Shown: positions 40,644 to 49,917 of the stretch, one piece after another
How the letters are laid out: the number at the start of each line of letters is the position of its first letter
Numbering within the stretch: position 1 is the stretch's first letter
Source of the DNA: JBKBRC01 sp046292345
GTDB lineage: Bacteria > Bacteroidota > Rhodothermia > Rhodothermales > Rubricoccaceae
Direction of reading: 5' to 3'
DNA length: 64,000 nucleotides
NCBI GenBank assembly: GCA_046292345.1
Contig: JBKBRC010000008.1
Location: 1-64,000, forward strand
The notes under the pieces: generated by a model
Databases searched by the model: none
Seen by the model: the letters and a program-made list of their open reading frames with translations, nothing else
Told to the model about the DNA's origin: nothing
Translations under genes and position numbers: made by a program

Positions 40644-43600
40644 CTACTGGCGCGGACGGGCCAGCGGGAAGCCGTCGCCGGCGGGGGGCTCGGGGTCGTA
40701 GGAGGGATCGGGCGGATGCGGGGCGCCCTGCGCGGCGCCGTTGCCCGCGGCGCGGGCGGCCTCCCCGAGCGTGGCGCCGGGCGCGGCCGGCGCCGTCTCC
40801 AGGATAGGCTCGTGCGGGCGGAAGAGCCCGCCGAGGCGCTGCGCGAGCGAGTCGAACGCGGAGTACATCACCGGCACGATGACGAGCGTCAGGAACGTCG
40901 CGAACGTGAGGCCCGAGATGATGGCCGTGCCCATCGGCCCCCAGAACTGCGTGTTCTCCGAGCCGAAGGCGAAGCTCGGGTCGAGGTCGGTCAGCAGGCC
41001 CACGAAGTCCACGTTGATGCCGAACGTGAGCGGGATGAGCCCGATGACCGTCGTGAGCGCCGTCAGGACGACCGGGCGCAGACGCGTCGCGCCGCCCTCG
41101 ACGATGGCCTCCATCTTCTCGAGCCCGCGCGCGCGCAGCTGCTCGATGTAGTCCACGAGCACGATGGCGTTGTTGACGACGATGCCCGCGAGCGAGATCA
41201 CGCCGATGAACGTCATCAGGCCGAACGGCGTGCGCGTCAGGATCAGCCCGAGCAGCACCCCGATCAGGCTCAGGCCGACGGCCACCATGATGATGAACGG
41301 GTTCTTGACCGAGTTGAACTGCGCGATGAGGATGATCGAGATGCCGGCGATGCCAATCAGGAGCGCCGTGAAGAGGAAGCCGAAGCTCTCGCGCTGCTCC
41401 TCGCTCTCGCCCGTGTAGCGCAGCGTGTAGCCCTCGGGGAGCTCGGCCACGAGCGGCTCGAGCTCTCGCTGCACCTCGGCGAGGACAGCGTTGCCGTTGA
41501 AGCCCGGCGCGGCCTCGCCGCTGACGGTCACGACGCGCTGCTGCCCGAGGCGCGTGACCGAGCCGAGGCCGCTGCCGGGCACGATCTCGGCCACGGCCAC
41601 GAGCGGGATCTGGCGGCCCTCGTGCAGGATCGTCAGGCTCTCGAGCTGACGCAGGCTGGCGCGGTCGTCCTCGCGCAGGCGCACCGTGATGTCGTACTCG
41701 TCGCGGCCATCCCGGTAGCGGCTGGCCTCGACGCCCGCGACGGCGCCGCGCACGGCGAGCGCGATCTGCTGCGTCGAGAGGCCGAAAGTGGCGGCGCGCT
41801 CGCGGTCGATCTCGATGCGGTACTCCGGGCGGCCGGTGTTGAGGTTGTCCGTCACGTCGACGAGGCCGGCGATGTCGGCCCGCTCGAGGCGCTCGCGGAT
41901 GTCGGCCGCGATGGCGACGAGCTGCGCGAACTCGCGCCCGGAGATCTCGATGTTGACGGCCGCGCCCGTCGGGGGGCCGTTCTGGTTCTGCTCCACCTGC
42001 AGGTCCACGCCGGGCACGGCGCCCTCGATCTCAGCGCGGATGCGCCGCAGCGTCTCGGCCGAGGACTCGGCGCGGTCGGCGTAGTCGACCATGTTGAGCG
42101 AGATCTGGCTGCGCTCAGGCCGCGCCGCGCCGCCGCCGAAGAGCACGTCCCCGCCCACGCCGACGCTCGTGCCGACGTTGCGGACGTTGGCGGCCACGGC
42201 GGGGTTGTTGGCGATCAGCGCCGCGATGCGGCCGTAGATGGCGTCCGCGATCTCGTCCGAGGCCTCGAGGTTGGTCCCGAGCGGCGCCTCGGCGGTGATG
42301 TTGACCTGCTGGGGGTCGGTCGTGGGGAAGAACTCGACGCCCGTCGGGGCGATCTGAAACATGACGACGATGCCGACGAGCAGGCCGAAGGTGCCCGTGA
42401 GCAGCCGCGCGCGGTTGTCGGTCAGGAGCAGGTGCGTTCGCTCGCCGGCCAGCAGCATGCCGAGCCCGCCCACGACGACGAGCAGCACCGGCAGGAAAAG
42501 CAGCTCGAACACGACGAGCGGCGACGTCACGCGCCCGCCGATCCATAGGACGGCCACGAGCGCGGCCGTGAACGCGCCGAACACGGCGCCGATGAACACG
42601 GTCGTCTTGCGCCCTAGGAATGCCGACTCGAGCGCGTGCACGACGATGCCGAGCAGCCCGACGACGAGCAGCAGGCCGCCCGGCGCGAGCAGGATGAGCG
42701 CGGCCCGCAGCCCGGCGAGCGCTGCCACGGCGCCGCCGAGCACGAGCAGCACGAAGCCGAGCGTGAAGCTGCCCAGCGCGAACGTGTTGCGCAGGAGCGC
42801 GCGCGGCGCCGAGTAGTCGCGCCGGAGCATCCACGTCAGGAAGGCGCGGTAGCGCGCCGTCACGCGCGGCACGGTGCGGGCCGCGAAGCGCCGGTGCGCC
42901 GGCCCGAGCGCGTAGCGGTACGAGAGGTAGAGCGCGGGCACAAGCACGGACAGCACCACGAACGCCTGCCAGCGCGCGATCAGGATCACGATCGTCGTCA
43001 CGAGGATGGCCAGCACGCCGCCGAGGCGCGCGGCGCGGCTGCGCGGCGGCGCCGGGTCGCCGTCGAGGCGGACGAACAGGCCCGTGATGACCGGGTTGAT
43101 CACGATCGCCACGAACAGGCTCGACGAGAGCGTGATGATGAGCGTGAGCGGCAGGTAGCTCATGAAGCGCCCGATGATGCCCGGCCAGAGCAGCATCGGC
43201 GCGAACGCGGCCACGGTGGTGGCCGTGGAGGCGGCCACGGCCAGCCCGACCTCCTTGGTGCCCAGGCGCGCAGCCTCCCAGCGCCCGTAGCCCTCCTCGC
43301 GGAAGCGGTAGATGTTCTCGACGATCACGACCGCGTTGTCCACCAGCATGCCCAGCGCGATGATGAGGCTGAACAGGATGATGAAGTTGAGCGTCTGCCC
43401 GAGCGCTGCGAAGACGAGGAAGCTCAGGAACATCGAGAGCGGGATCGCGATGCCGACGAGCGTGGCGTTGCGCGCGCCGAGGAAGAACAGCAGCACGCCG
43501 ATCACGAAGAAGATGCCCGCGATGATGTTGTTCTCGAGGTCGGTCACGAGCGAGCGCACGCCCTCGGACTGGTCGCCGGTGTAGACGTAGCGCACGCCGC

Positions 43601-44576
43601 TCGGGAACTCGAACGCGTCCACGGCCGCCTGTACGCGCGCGACCGTGTCGATGATGTTGTCGCCGGCGCGCTTCTTGACGTTGAGGCGGATCACCTGGAG
43701 GTTCTCCGAGTCCGCCACCGGTACGAGGCGGCCCTCGCCATCCTCCTCCTGGTAGACGCGCAGCCGGGCGTAGCTCTCGCGGTCCTTGAAGCCGAACGTG
43801 ACCTCGGCCACGTCGCGCACGTAGACGGGCACGCCGCCGGGGGCCGTCACGACGATGTCGCGGATCTCGAGCGGATCCCGGAACTCGCCGTCGATGCGGA
43901 TCAGGTAGTTCTCGCGCCCGATGTCGAGCGAGCCGCCAGGAACGTTCGTGTTCTCGCCCTGGATGGCGCCCACGATGTCGTCTATCGTCAGGTTGTAGCC
44001 CTGCAGCGCGGTCAGGTTGACGTTGACCTGCACCTCACGCTCGAGGCCGCCGATCAGGTCGACCTCCTGCACGCCCGGCAGGCTCTCGAGCTCGTCCTGC
44101 AGCTCCTCGGCCACGCGGCGCAGCTGCACGAGCGAGCCCTCGGTGAGCAGGTTCACCGTCAGGACCGGAAACTGGCTGAAGTCGATGTCGTTGACGAGCG
44201 GCTCCTCGACGTCGGGCGGGAAGCGCGTCTTGGCCAGGTCCACCCGGTCGCGGACTTCGGTCTTGGCCTCCTGGATGTCCTTGTCGGGCAGGAACTCCAC
44301 GACGACCGTCGAGACGCCCTCGGTGGAGGTCGAACGGAGCACGTCGATGCCCGAGATCGTCGCCACCTCGCGCTCGATCTCACGCGTGATCAGGCTCTCG
44401 ATGTCGTCCGGGCTGGCGCCGGGGTAGACCGTCGTCACGATGATCGTCGCAAACTCGATCTGCGGCTGGCTCTCCTTGGGCAGCTGCAGGTACGCGATGA
44501 GCCCTCCCACGACGATGGCCGCCACGAGCACGAGAATGGCCGTGCGGTTGCGGATGGCGAGGTCGATGATGTTCAT
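40644..44576 (-). CDS. RND efflux transporter permease, expanded membrane domain
   Basis: The 1310-residue inner-membrane pump is larger than AcrB-type proteins (about 1040). It starts with NIIDLAIRNRTAILVLVAAIVVGG and has the usual GGLEREVQVNVN, LGMLVDNAVVIVENIYR and C-terminal GIVVNNAIVLVDYIEQ segments. The central region between helices 6 and 7 (about residues 515-760) is expanded with roughly six to eight additional hydrophobic segments, such as LVTTIVILIARWQAFVVLSV and ALILLAPGGLLLVVGLLGIV. The tail is Pro/Ala-rich. It is the last gene of a tetR-tolC-hlyD-RND operon. Substrate unknown. Confidence 0.95.
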   Translation of the reverse strand: MNIIDLAIRNRTAILVLVAAIVVGGLIAYLQLPKESQPQIEFATIIVTTVYPGASPDDIESLITREIEREVATISGIDVLRSTSTEGVSTVVVEFLPDKDIQEAKTEVRDRVDLAKTRFPPDVEEPLVNDIDFSQFPVLTVNLLTEGSLVQLRRVAEELQDELESLPGVQEVDLIGGLEREVQVNVNLTALQGYNLTIDDIVGAIQGENTNVPGGSLDIGRENYLIRIDGEFRDPLEIRDIVVTAPGGVPVYVRDVAEVTFGFKDRESYARLRVYQEEDGEGRLVPVADSENLQVIRLNVKKRAGDNIIDTVARVQAAVDAFEFPSGVRYVYTGDQSEGVRSLVTDLENNIIAGIFFVIGVLLFFLGARNATLVGIAIPLSMFLSFLVFAALGQTLNFIILFSLIIALGMLVDNAVVIVENIYRFREEGYGRWEAARLGTKEVGLAVAASTATTVAAFAPMLLWPGIIGRFMSYLPLTLIITLSSSLFVAIVINPVITGLFVRLDGDPAPPRSRAARLGGVLAILVTTIVILIARWQAFVVLSVLVPALYLSYRYALGPAHRRFAARTVPRVTARYRAFLTWMLRRDYSAPRALLRNTFALGSFTLGFVLLVLGGAVAALAGLRAALILLAPGGLLLVVGLLGIVVHALESAFLGRKTTVFIGAVFGAFTAALVAVLWIGGRVTSPLVVFELLFLPVLLVVVGGLGMLLAGERTHLLLTDNRARLLTGTFGLLVGIVVMFQIAPTGVEFFPTTDPQQVNITAEAPLGTNLEASDEIADAIYGRIAALIANNPAVAANVRNVGTSVGVGGDVLFGGGAARPERSQISLNMVDYADRAESSAETLRRIRAEIEGAVPGVDLQVEQNQNGPPTGAAVNIEISGREFAQLVAIAADIRERLERADIAGLVDVTDNLNTGRPEYRIEIDRERAATFGLSTQQIALAVRGAVAGVEASRYRDGRDEYDITVRLREDDRASLRQLESLTILHEGRQIPLVAVAEIVPGSGLGSVTRLGQQRVVTVSGEAAPGFNGNAVLAEVQRELEPLVAELPEGYTLRYTGESEEQRESFGFLFTALLIGIAGISIILIAQFNSVKNPFIIMVAVGLSLIGVLLGLILTRTPFGLMTFIGVISLAGIVVNNAIVLVDYIEQLRARGLEKMEAIVEGGATRLRPVVLTALTTVIGLIPLTFGINVDFVGLLTDLDPSFAFGSENTQFWGPMGTAIISGLTFATFLTLVIVPVMYSAFDSLAQRLGGLFRPHEPILETAPAAPGATLGEAARAAGNGAAQGAPHPPDPSYDPEPPAGDGFPLARPRQ

Positions 44577-44633
44577 GGCGCAGGCGGCAGGGCGAGCAGG
44601 GGCGGGGGCGCGACGGTGACGGCACGCGACGGA

Positions 44634-45986
44634 CTAGCGGGCGGCGGTGCGGGCAGACCGGGGCGGGGCGGCCTCGGCACGGCGCTCGGTGATACGGACG
44701 GGGTCGCCGGGGGCGAGCGAGGCCTGCCCGGATACGACGACGCGCTCGCCGGCGCGCACGCCCGACGCAAGCACGACGCGCCCGCCGCCGGTCGGGCCGA
44801 GCTCGACCACGCGGCGCTCGGCAATGAGCTGCCCGCCAGCGCCTTCGGCGACGACGAACACGCTCGTGCCGCGCTCGTCGCGCACGAGCGCGTCCTGCGG
44901 TACCGTGAGCACGTTTTCGAGCAACGCGCGCGTGAGCTCGAGGCGGACGACCATGGCCGGCTTGAGCGCCCCGTCGCTGTTGTCCACGGCCACTTCGATA
45001 GGGAACGTGCGGCTCTGTGCGTCTACGGCGAGGCCGCTGAACGTCACGCGCCCGCCGCGCGGCTCGGCGCCGTAGGCGCTCGGCACGACGCGCACCTGCG
45101 CGCCCGTGCCGACCTCGCCGGCGAAGCGCTCGGGCACGCCGGCGGTCACCTTGACCTGCCCGCCGGCCACGAGGCGCACGACGGGCATGCCCGGGCTGGC
45201 CAGCTCGCCCGGTTGCATCAGCCGCTCCTGCACGACGCCGCTGAAGGGCGCCACGACGCGCGTGTTGCCGAGTCCGGCCTGCGCCTGCCGGACGCCGGCG
45301 CGGGCGGCCTCGCGCGCGCCCTCGGCAGCGGCGAGCTGCCCGCGCGCCTGCGCGATGCCGGCCTCGGCCTGCGCCACCTGCGCGCGCGCCTGCGCGAGCT
45401 GCGTCTGCACGCCGCGGAACTCGAGCGCCGAGAGGATCGAGTCGCGGAAGAGCGGCTGCTGGCGGCGGAACTGGTCCTGCGCCAGGTCCAGCTGGGCCTG
45501 CGCGGCGCGGCGCTGCGCCTCGGCGGCCTGAATGCCGGCGCGGGCCTGCGCCACCTGCGCCTCGGCCGAGGCGAGCTGCGCCTGCGCGCTCTGCACGCCC
45601 GCCTGCGCCTGCGACGCGTTGACCTGCGCCACGGTCTGGCCCTGGCGCACGAACGCGCCCACCGGGGCCACGAACGTGAGCGTGCCCGGCACGTCGGGCG
45701 AGAGCGTGGCGTCGTTGGGCGCCTCCACCTGGCCCGTCAGCTCGATCACGTCCTCGAAGACAGTCGGCGTGAGCAGGGCCACCTCGACGGGTGTGGCCTG
45801 GGGGCCCTCGCTGATGGCCTCGTCGGCGTCGGCCGGCGGGCGGTTGCACGCGGCGAGGCCGGTCAGCGCGGTGAGGCCGAGCAGGGCAGCGAGGCCGAGC
45901 AGGGCAGCGGGGCCGAGCCGGGCAGCGGGGCCGAGCCGGGCAGCGAGGCCGAGGAGGGTAGCAGGCAGGAAAGGTCTGGAGCGCAT
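44634..45986 (-). CDS. RND periplasmic adaptor (membrane fusion protein), lipoprotein
   Basis: The 450-residue HlyD/MexA-type adaptor begins with a long hydrophobic signal ending LTGLAAC, a lipobox. The signal is built of tandem 6-residue repeats (LGLAA/LGPAA). Then come the lipoyl half-motifs, a long Ala/Gln-rich coiled-coil hairpin (about 110-240), the second lipoyl half (GLGNTRVVAPFSGVV) and beta-barrel and membrane-proximal domains. It links the RND pump to TolC. It lies between the tolC-like gene (15 bp) and the pump gene (57 bp). Confidence 0.94.
   Translation of the reverse strand: MRSRPFLPATLLGLAARLGPAARLGPAALLGLAALLGLTALTGLAACNRPPADADEAISEGPQATPVEVALLTPTVFEDVIELTGQVEAPNDATLSPDVPGTLTFVAPVGAFVRQGQTVAQVNASQAQAGVQSAQAQLASAEAQVAQARAGIQAAEAQRRAAQAQLDLAQDQFRRQQPLFRDSILSALEFRGVQTQLAQARAQVAQAEAGIAQARGQLAAAEGAREAARAGVRQAQAGLGNTRVVAPFSGVVQERLMQPGELASPGMPVVRLVAGGQVKVTAGVPERFAGEVGTGAQVRVVPSAYGAEPRGGRVTFSGLAVDAQSRTFPIEVAVDNSDGALKPAMVVRLELTRALLENVLTVPQDALVRDERGTSVFVVAEGAGGQLIAERRVVELGPTGGGRVVLASGVRAGERVVVSGQASLAPGDPVRITERRAEAAPPRSARTAAR
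45873..45962 (-). repeat. 18-bp x5 in-frame repeat in the adaptor's signal peptide
   Basis: Five units based on GAGGCCGAGCAGGGCAGC, plus a decayed one to the left. On the coding strand they encode LLGLAA or RLGPAA and form most of the hydrophobic core of the signal peptide, which is thus lengthened by slippage. Confidence 0.93.
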
Positions 45987-46001
45987 CGGGTGCGGCGCGC
46001 C

Positions 46002-47609
46002 TCAGCGGGCGGCGGTCGTAGGCGGCGGGGGGAGGGGGCGGGGGCCGGCGGAGCCGGTAGCGCGCTCGTAGGCTGCGCGCGCGACGAGCGCGTCGTGCAC
46101 GGCCTGGAGGTAGTTGAGGCGCGCCGCGTCGAGGTTGCCCGAGGCCAGGCGCACGTCCACGAGCGTGGCGACGCCCTCGCGCAGGCGCGCCTGCGCGAAG
46201 TCGTAGGCGAGCTCGGCCGTCTCGACGGTCTGGCGCTGTGCGACCAGCCGCTGCCGGGCGCTCTCGAGCGTGCGCAGTGCCTGCGCCACCTCCAAGCGGG
46301 CGCCCTCGGTGGCCTGCGCGAGCGCGATCTCGGCCTGCCGGATGGCAACGGTGTTCTGCTGCGCACGGTAGCGCGTCTGAAAGCCGTCGAAGAGCGTCCA
46401 GTTCAGGCGCAGGCCGGCCGAGACGGAGGGGTTCCAGTAGTCGCCCGAGAAGAAGCCTGTGCGGCGCTGCTCGAACGAGAACGGGTCGGCAGGATCGGGA
46501 GCGAAGACGCTCGTGCGCCCGTCGGGCACGTTGCCCACGTAGGCGAGCGTGGCGAAGGCGGAGACGGAGGGCTGGAGCGCGGCGCGCGTGATGTCGCGCT
46601 GGACCTGCTGGAGCCGCACGGCGAGGCGGGCCTGGCGCAGGTCCGGGCGCGCCTCGAGGGCCGCCTCGGCTGCCGCCTCGAGCCCGACGGTGCGGAAGAG
46701 GCCGGGCTCCGGCTCGGCGAGCGTCCCGCGCAGCACGAGCGGCTGCCCGACCGGCAGGCCGAGCGCGAACAGGAGCTGGTCGCGTGCGGCGTCGGCCTGC
46801 GCGCGCGCCTGCACGAGCTGCGTCTCGGCGTTGGCGAGGTCCACCTCGGCGTTGAGCCGGTCGAGAGCGGGGCGGACGCCCTGGGCCACGAGCAGGCTGA
46901 AATCGCGCTGCGTCTCGCGCGCGCGGTCTACGGCAGCGGCCACGACGCGCTGCTGCTCCTGCGCGAGCAGGGCGCCGTAGAACAGGCGCGTGACCTGCTC
47001 GGTCGTCTCCTGCTGCCGCTGCGCGAGCGCCGCCTCGTTGATCTCGACCAGGCTGCGCGCGCCGCGCACCGCCGCGAACGCCACGCCCGAGTAGAGCGGC
47101 TGCGAGAGCGAGAGGCTGTTCTGGAACTGGTTGTCTACGGCGAAGGGGTTGCTCCCGGGCGAGGGCACGAAGCCCGCCGCCGCCTGCCCCTCTCGCACGC
47201 GTCGGTTGTACTCGGCGAGCGTGATCGGCTCCGTGTCCGGGTCGCCGTCGGTGCGGGCGGTCTCGTTGAAGGCCAGCCAGCCGATGGCGCCGAGCCCGGT
47301 GAAGATGTTGCCCGCGTCGGAGCCGGCGAAGGGGTTGGCCTGGACGATGTTGCGCGTGTAGCTGGCCGAGGCGTCGGCGCGGGGGAAGAGCGAGCCGTAA
47401 GCCTCGCGCACCTGCGCGCGCGCAGCGTCGATGTCGAGCGCGGCCGCGCGGATGGCGTAGCTCTGCTCCGCCGCGATCTCGAGCGCGTCGGCAAGCGAGA
47501 GTGTGAGGGGGCCGGATATGCCAGCGGGCACCGGGGCCTGCGCGGCGGCGGGGAGGCCGGCCAGCAGGGGCCACAGCAGCGCCGCGCAGAGGGTGAGGGG
47601 ACGGGACAT
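46002..47609 (-). CDS. TolC-family outer-membrane efflux protein
   Basis: The 535-residue protein has a signal peptide (about 1-24, ending PAAAQA), then two internally repeated coiled-coil/barrel halves: LTLSLADALEIAAEQSYAIRAA and a second half with ALEARPDLRQARLAVRLQQ, and LREGVATLVDVRLASGNLDAARLNYL near the end. It forms the outer-membrane channel of the RND system. ATG at 47609 opens MSRPLTLCAALLW. It is first of the structural genes, 93 bp after tetR. Confidence 0.94.
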   Translation of the reverse strand: MSRPLTLCAALLWPLLAGLPAAAQAPVPAGISGPLTLSLADALEIAAEQSYAIRAAALDIDAARAQVREAYGSLFPRADASASYTRNIVQANPFAGSDAGNIFTGLGAIGWLAFNETARTDGDPDTEPITLAEYNRRVREGQAAAGFVPSPGSNPFAVDNQFQNSLSLSQPLYSGVAFAAVRGARSLVEINEAALAQRQQETTEQVTRLFYGALLAQEQQRVVAAAVDRARETQRDFSLLVAQGVRPALDRLNAEVDLANAETQLVQARAQADAARDQLLFALGLPVGQPLVLRGTLAEPEPGLFRTVGLEAAAEAALEARPDLRQARLAVRLQQVQRDITRAALQPSVSAFATLAYVGNVPDGRTSVFAPDPADPFSFEQRRTGFFSGDYWNPSVSAGLRLNWTLFDGFQTRYRAQQNTVAIRQAEIALAQATEGARLEVAQALRTLESARQRLVAQRQTVETAELAYDFAQARLREGVATLVDVRLASGNLDAARLNYLQAVHDALVARAAYERATGSAGPRPLPPPPTTAAR

Positions 47610-47702
47610 CGGCGAAGAGGCAGGCCCGCCACGCGTAGCCGATGCCGTATGGCAGAGATGCATCGCTCGCGTTCCGAGGCGCTGTAAAATCATGAAGTGG
47701 GG

Positions 47703-48350
47703 TCAGGGGCGAGGGTGCAGGCCCTCGAACAGGACCGTCGTGACGAACGAGGCGATCTCGCCGGCCGGCAGAGGCGCCTCGCGCACAGCCGCGTCGGGCG
47801 CGCAGTAGTGATGGAGCAGCAGACCCTCGGTATTGCCGAAGAGCATGCGTGCGACCGCCTCCGGGGGCAGCGCGCGCAGCTCGCCGGCCTCGATGGCCTG
47901 CTCGATGGGACCGCGGATGCGCTCGACGAGGGCCGCGTCGCGCGCGTGCACGAGCCGGGCCACCGCGTGACCGGGCGAGAGCATGAGCGGCTGCACCTCC
48001 TTGACGAGCAGCAGGAACGTGTCGCGGTTCTGCTCGAAGTAGGCGATCAGGCCTGTCAGGAGCGCGTGGAAGCGCGTCTGGAGCGTGGCGTGCGTGTCCT
48101 GCACGTGCGTCTCCACGATCTGCTCCATCCCGTCGAACACGTCCTCGACGAGCGCGGCCAGGATGCCTTCCTTGCCGCCCTCGAAGTAGTTGTAGAGCGT
48201 GCCCTTGCCGAACTCGGCCCGCTCGGCGACCTCGTCGAGCGTGGCCTGCTCGTAGCCCTTCTCGGCAAACACGGCCCGGGCCGCGTCCAGCATTGCTTGC
48301 CGGCGCTCGCGGCGCTCGCGGTCGCGGCGGGAGAGGGGCGGGGCTTCCAT
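47703..48350 (-). CDS. TetR/AcrR transcriptional regulator
   Basis: The 215-residue regulator has an N-terminal TetR helix-turn-helix (about 16-64): ILDAA-like MLDAARAVFAEKGYEQATLDEVAERAEFGKGTLYNYF in segments, with GKGTLYNYF the typical recognition helix end. The ligand domain is not assigned. It heads the efflux operon and most likely represses it. A perfect 16-bp palindrome lies 32 bp before its start codon. Confidence 0.94.
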   Translation of the reverse strand: MEAPPLSRRDRERRERRQAMLDAARAVFAEKGYEQATLDEVAERAEFGKGTLYNYFEGGKEGILAALVEDVFDGMEQIVETHVQDTHATLQTRFHALLTGLIAYFEQNRDTFLLLVKEVQPLMLSPGHAVARLVHARDAALVERIRGPIEQAIEAGELRALPPEAVARMLFGNTEGLLLHHYCAPDAAVREAPLPAGEIASFVTTVLFEGLHPRP

Positions 48351-48381
48351 GCGGGGTAGCAGGGGACCGTTTCGTCAGAAA

Positions 48382-48397
48382 GTGACCGGCCGGTCAC
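48382..48397. promoter_or_regulatory. Perfect palindrome GTGACCGGCCGGTCAC, likely TetR operator
   Basis: The 16-bp sequence is its own reverse complement and sits 32 bp upstream of the tetR start. Its TGACCG-CGGTCA half-sites are of the kind bound by TetR/AcrR proteins. Autorepression of the whole operon is the simplest reading. Confidence 0.7.
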
Positions 48398-48460
48398 AGG
48401 CGGAGGGGTCGCCCGCCGAACGAAGCGCCGGCACCCTTGTTTCGCGCCGGCGCTGTGAAG

Positions 48461-48493
48461 AAAAGGGGGAGCCGCGCGTCCTGCGACTCCCCC
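48461..48493 (-). terminator. Rho-independent terminator after manC
   Basis: On the minus strand GGGGGAG (48493-48487) pairs with CTCCCCC (48471-48465) and is followed by TTTT (48464-48461). It lies 34 bp after the manC stop. A second hairpin (AGCGCCGGC with GCCGGCGCT, 48425-48455) follows. Confidence 0.78.
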
Positions 48494-48526
48494 GCCTTCT
48501 GACAGCTACGCAGCCGGAGGACGCGT

Positions 48527-49636
48527 TCAGGTGTAGGCGTCGAGGCCGTGGACGCCGAGGTAGTCCACCACGTTTTTGACCTGCTGCGCGGCGTCGCGGT
48601 GACAGACGAGCACGGCATCGCCGGTATCGACGACGAGCGCGTCTTGCATGCCGACGAGTACGAGCAGGCGGCCATCGGCCGAGCGGGCGTAAGAGCGCGC
48701 CGTGTCGTGAAGGATGACGTGGCCCTCGGCTGCGTTGCCGGCCTCGTCCTTGTCGGAGAGCTCGTGCACGGCGCGCCAGTCTCCCACGTCCGACCAGCCG
48801 AAGGCGCCGGGTACGACGTACACGTACGCGTCGCGCTCCATCACGCCGTAGTCGATCGATATCTTGGGGCTGCGCTCGTACGCCTCGGCGATGGCGGCCT
48901 CGGTCCGTGCCGCGTCAGCCTCGAGGAACGCTTCGCGGAGCGGCGCGAACGCTTCGTAGACCTTGGGCAAGTGCTCCTGCATGGCGGCCAGGATGGCGTC
49001 GGCGCGCCAGATGAACATGCCCGAGTTCCAGAGGAAGTCGCCCGAGTCGAGGAAGCGCTCGGCCGTGGCGAGGTCCGGTTTTTCGGCGAACGTGCGCACG
49101 GGGAAGGCCTGCGGCGCGTCGTCGCCGGCGTCGCGCTCGGCCGAGTCGTACTGGATGTAGCCGTAGCCGGTCTCGGGGTGCGTCGGCTCGATGCCGATGG
49201 TGACGAGCGGGCCGCGGCCGTTGGGTCCGGGCGTCTCGGCCTGCGCGGCGGCGGCGCGCAGCACCTCCTGAAAGCGGGCCACGTTGCGGATGACGTGGTC
49301 GGCCGGCAGAACGATCATCGTCGCGTCGGGGTCGAGCGCGTGCAGACGCGTCGCCGCGAGCGCGATGCAGGGCGCCGTGTTGCGCGCGACCGGCTCGGCG
49401 AGGATGTTGCCGGGTGGCAGGGCGGGCAGGTGCTCCTGCGTTTGCGCGGCGTAGTCCTGGTGGGTGACGACGAACACGCGCTCGGCGGGCACGAGCGGCT
49501 GCAGGCGCGCGAACGTGTTTTGGATCAGCGAGGCATCGCCGAAGACGTCGAGAAACTGCTTCGGCCGGGCGCGGCGGCTGCGGGGCCAGAAGCGGCTCCC
49601 GATGCCGCCGGCCATGATGACAGCGTAGAGGGCCAT
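48527..49636 (-). CDS. manC: Mannose-1-phosphate guanylyltransferase
   Basis: The 369-residue protein makes GDP-mannose from mannose-1-phosphate and GTP. Signature segments are VIMAGGIGSRFWPRSR, RPKQFL, EPVARNTAPCIALAA, LPADHVI, GYGYIQY, FAEKPD and the DYGVMERD region. It has only the transferase domain, without the phosphomannose isomerase half of bifunctional ManC. Start ATG is at 49636, with TAACTTG 37 bp upstream. GDP-mannose would supply surface glycans made from this region. Confidence 0.93.
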   Translation of the reverse strand: MALYAVIMAGGIGSRFWPRSRRARPKQFLDVFGDASLIQNTFARLQPLVPAERVFVVTHQDYAAQTQEHLPALPPGNILAEPVARNTAPCIALAATRLHALDPDATMIVLPADHVIRNVARFQEVLRAAAAQAETPGPNGRGPLVTIGIEPTHPETGYGYIQYDSAERDAGDDAPQAFPVRTFAEKPDLATAERFLDSGDFLWNSGMFIWRADAILAAMQEHLPKVYEAFAPLREAFLEADAARTEAAIAEAYERSPKISIDYGVMERDAYVYVVPGAFGWSDVGDWRAVHELSDKDEAGNAAEGHVILHDTARSYARSADGRLLVLVGMQDALVVDTGDAVLVCHRDAAQQVKNVVDYLGVHGLDAYT

Positions 49637-49672
49637 CGGCGAGGCGAGAAGGGGCAGGAGGGAACGGTCGGC

Positions 49673-49679
49673 CAAGTTA
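49673..49679 (-). promoter_or_regulatory. Candidate -7 element for manC (TAACTTG)
   Basis: TAACTTG on the minus strand, 37 bp before the manC ATG. It is identical to the element before der. Confidence 0.5.
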
Positions 49680-49917
49680 AGGGTGCCTCCGGCGCGGGCT
49701 ATCGCCGGCGCGCGGCCGAACCGGTGCGACATTAACAGCGCGCGAACGCCGCCGATACGACTTTGGAGTACTTCGTGCCCGTCTACTCTGGCTGCGCCGC
49801 ACCGATCTTAGCGCCAGCACGCCGGCAGGCCCCGGCCGGAGATCGCTTTTCGGCCGGGCCGGGCCCGTACTCGCCCGGCGCGGCGCGCTTCGCCTTTCTC
49901 TCTACCGTTATCGTACC

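Noticed and set aside
42636..47687. A 1683-codon open frame on the plus strand opposite the efflux operon
   Set aside because: It is antisense to three well-supported genes, has no family motifs and a composition expected from the opposite strand of high-GC codons. Other long antisense frames (658-2529, 2231-4591, 44380-47574) were rejected for the same reason.
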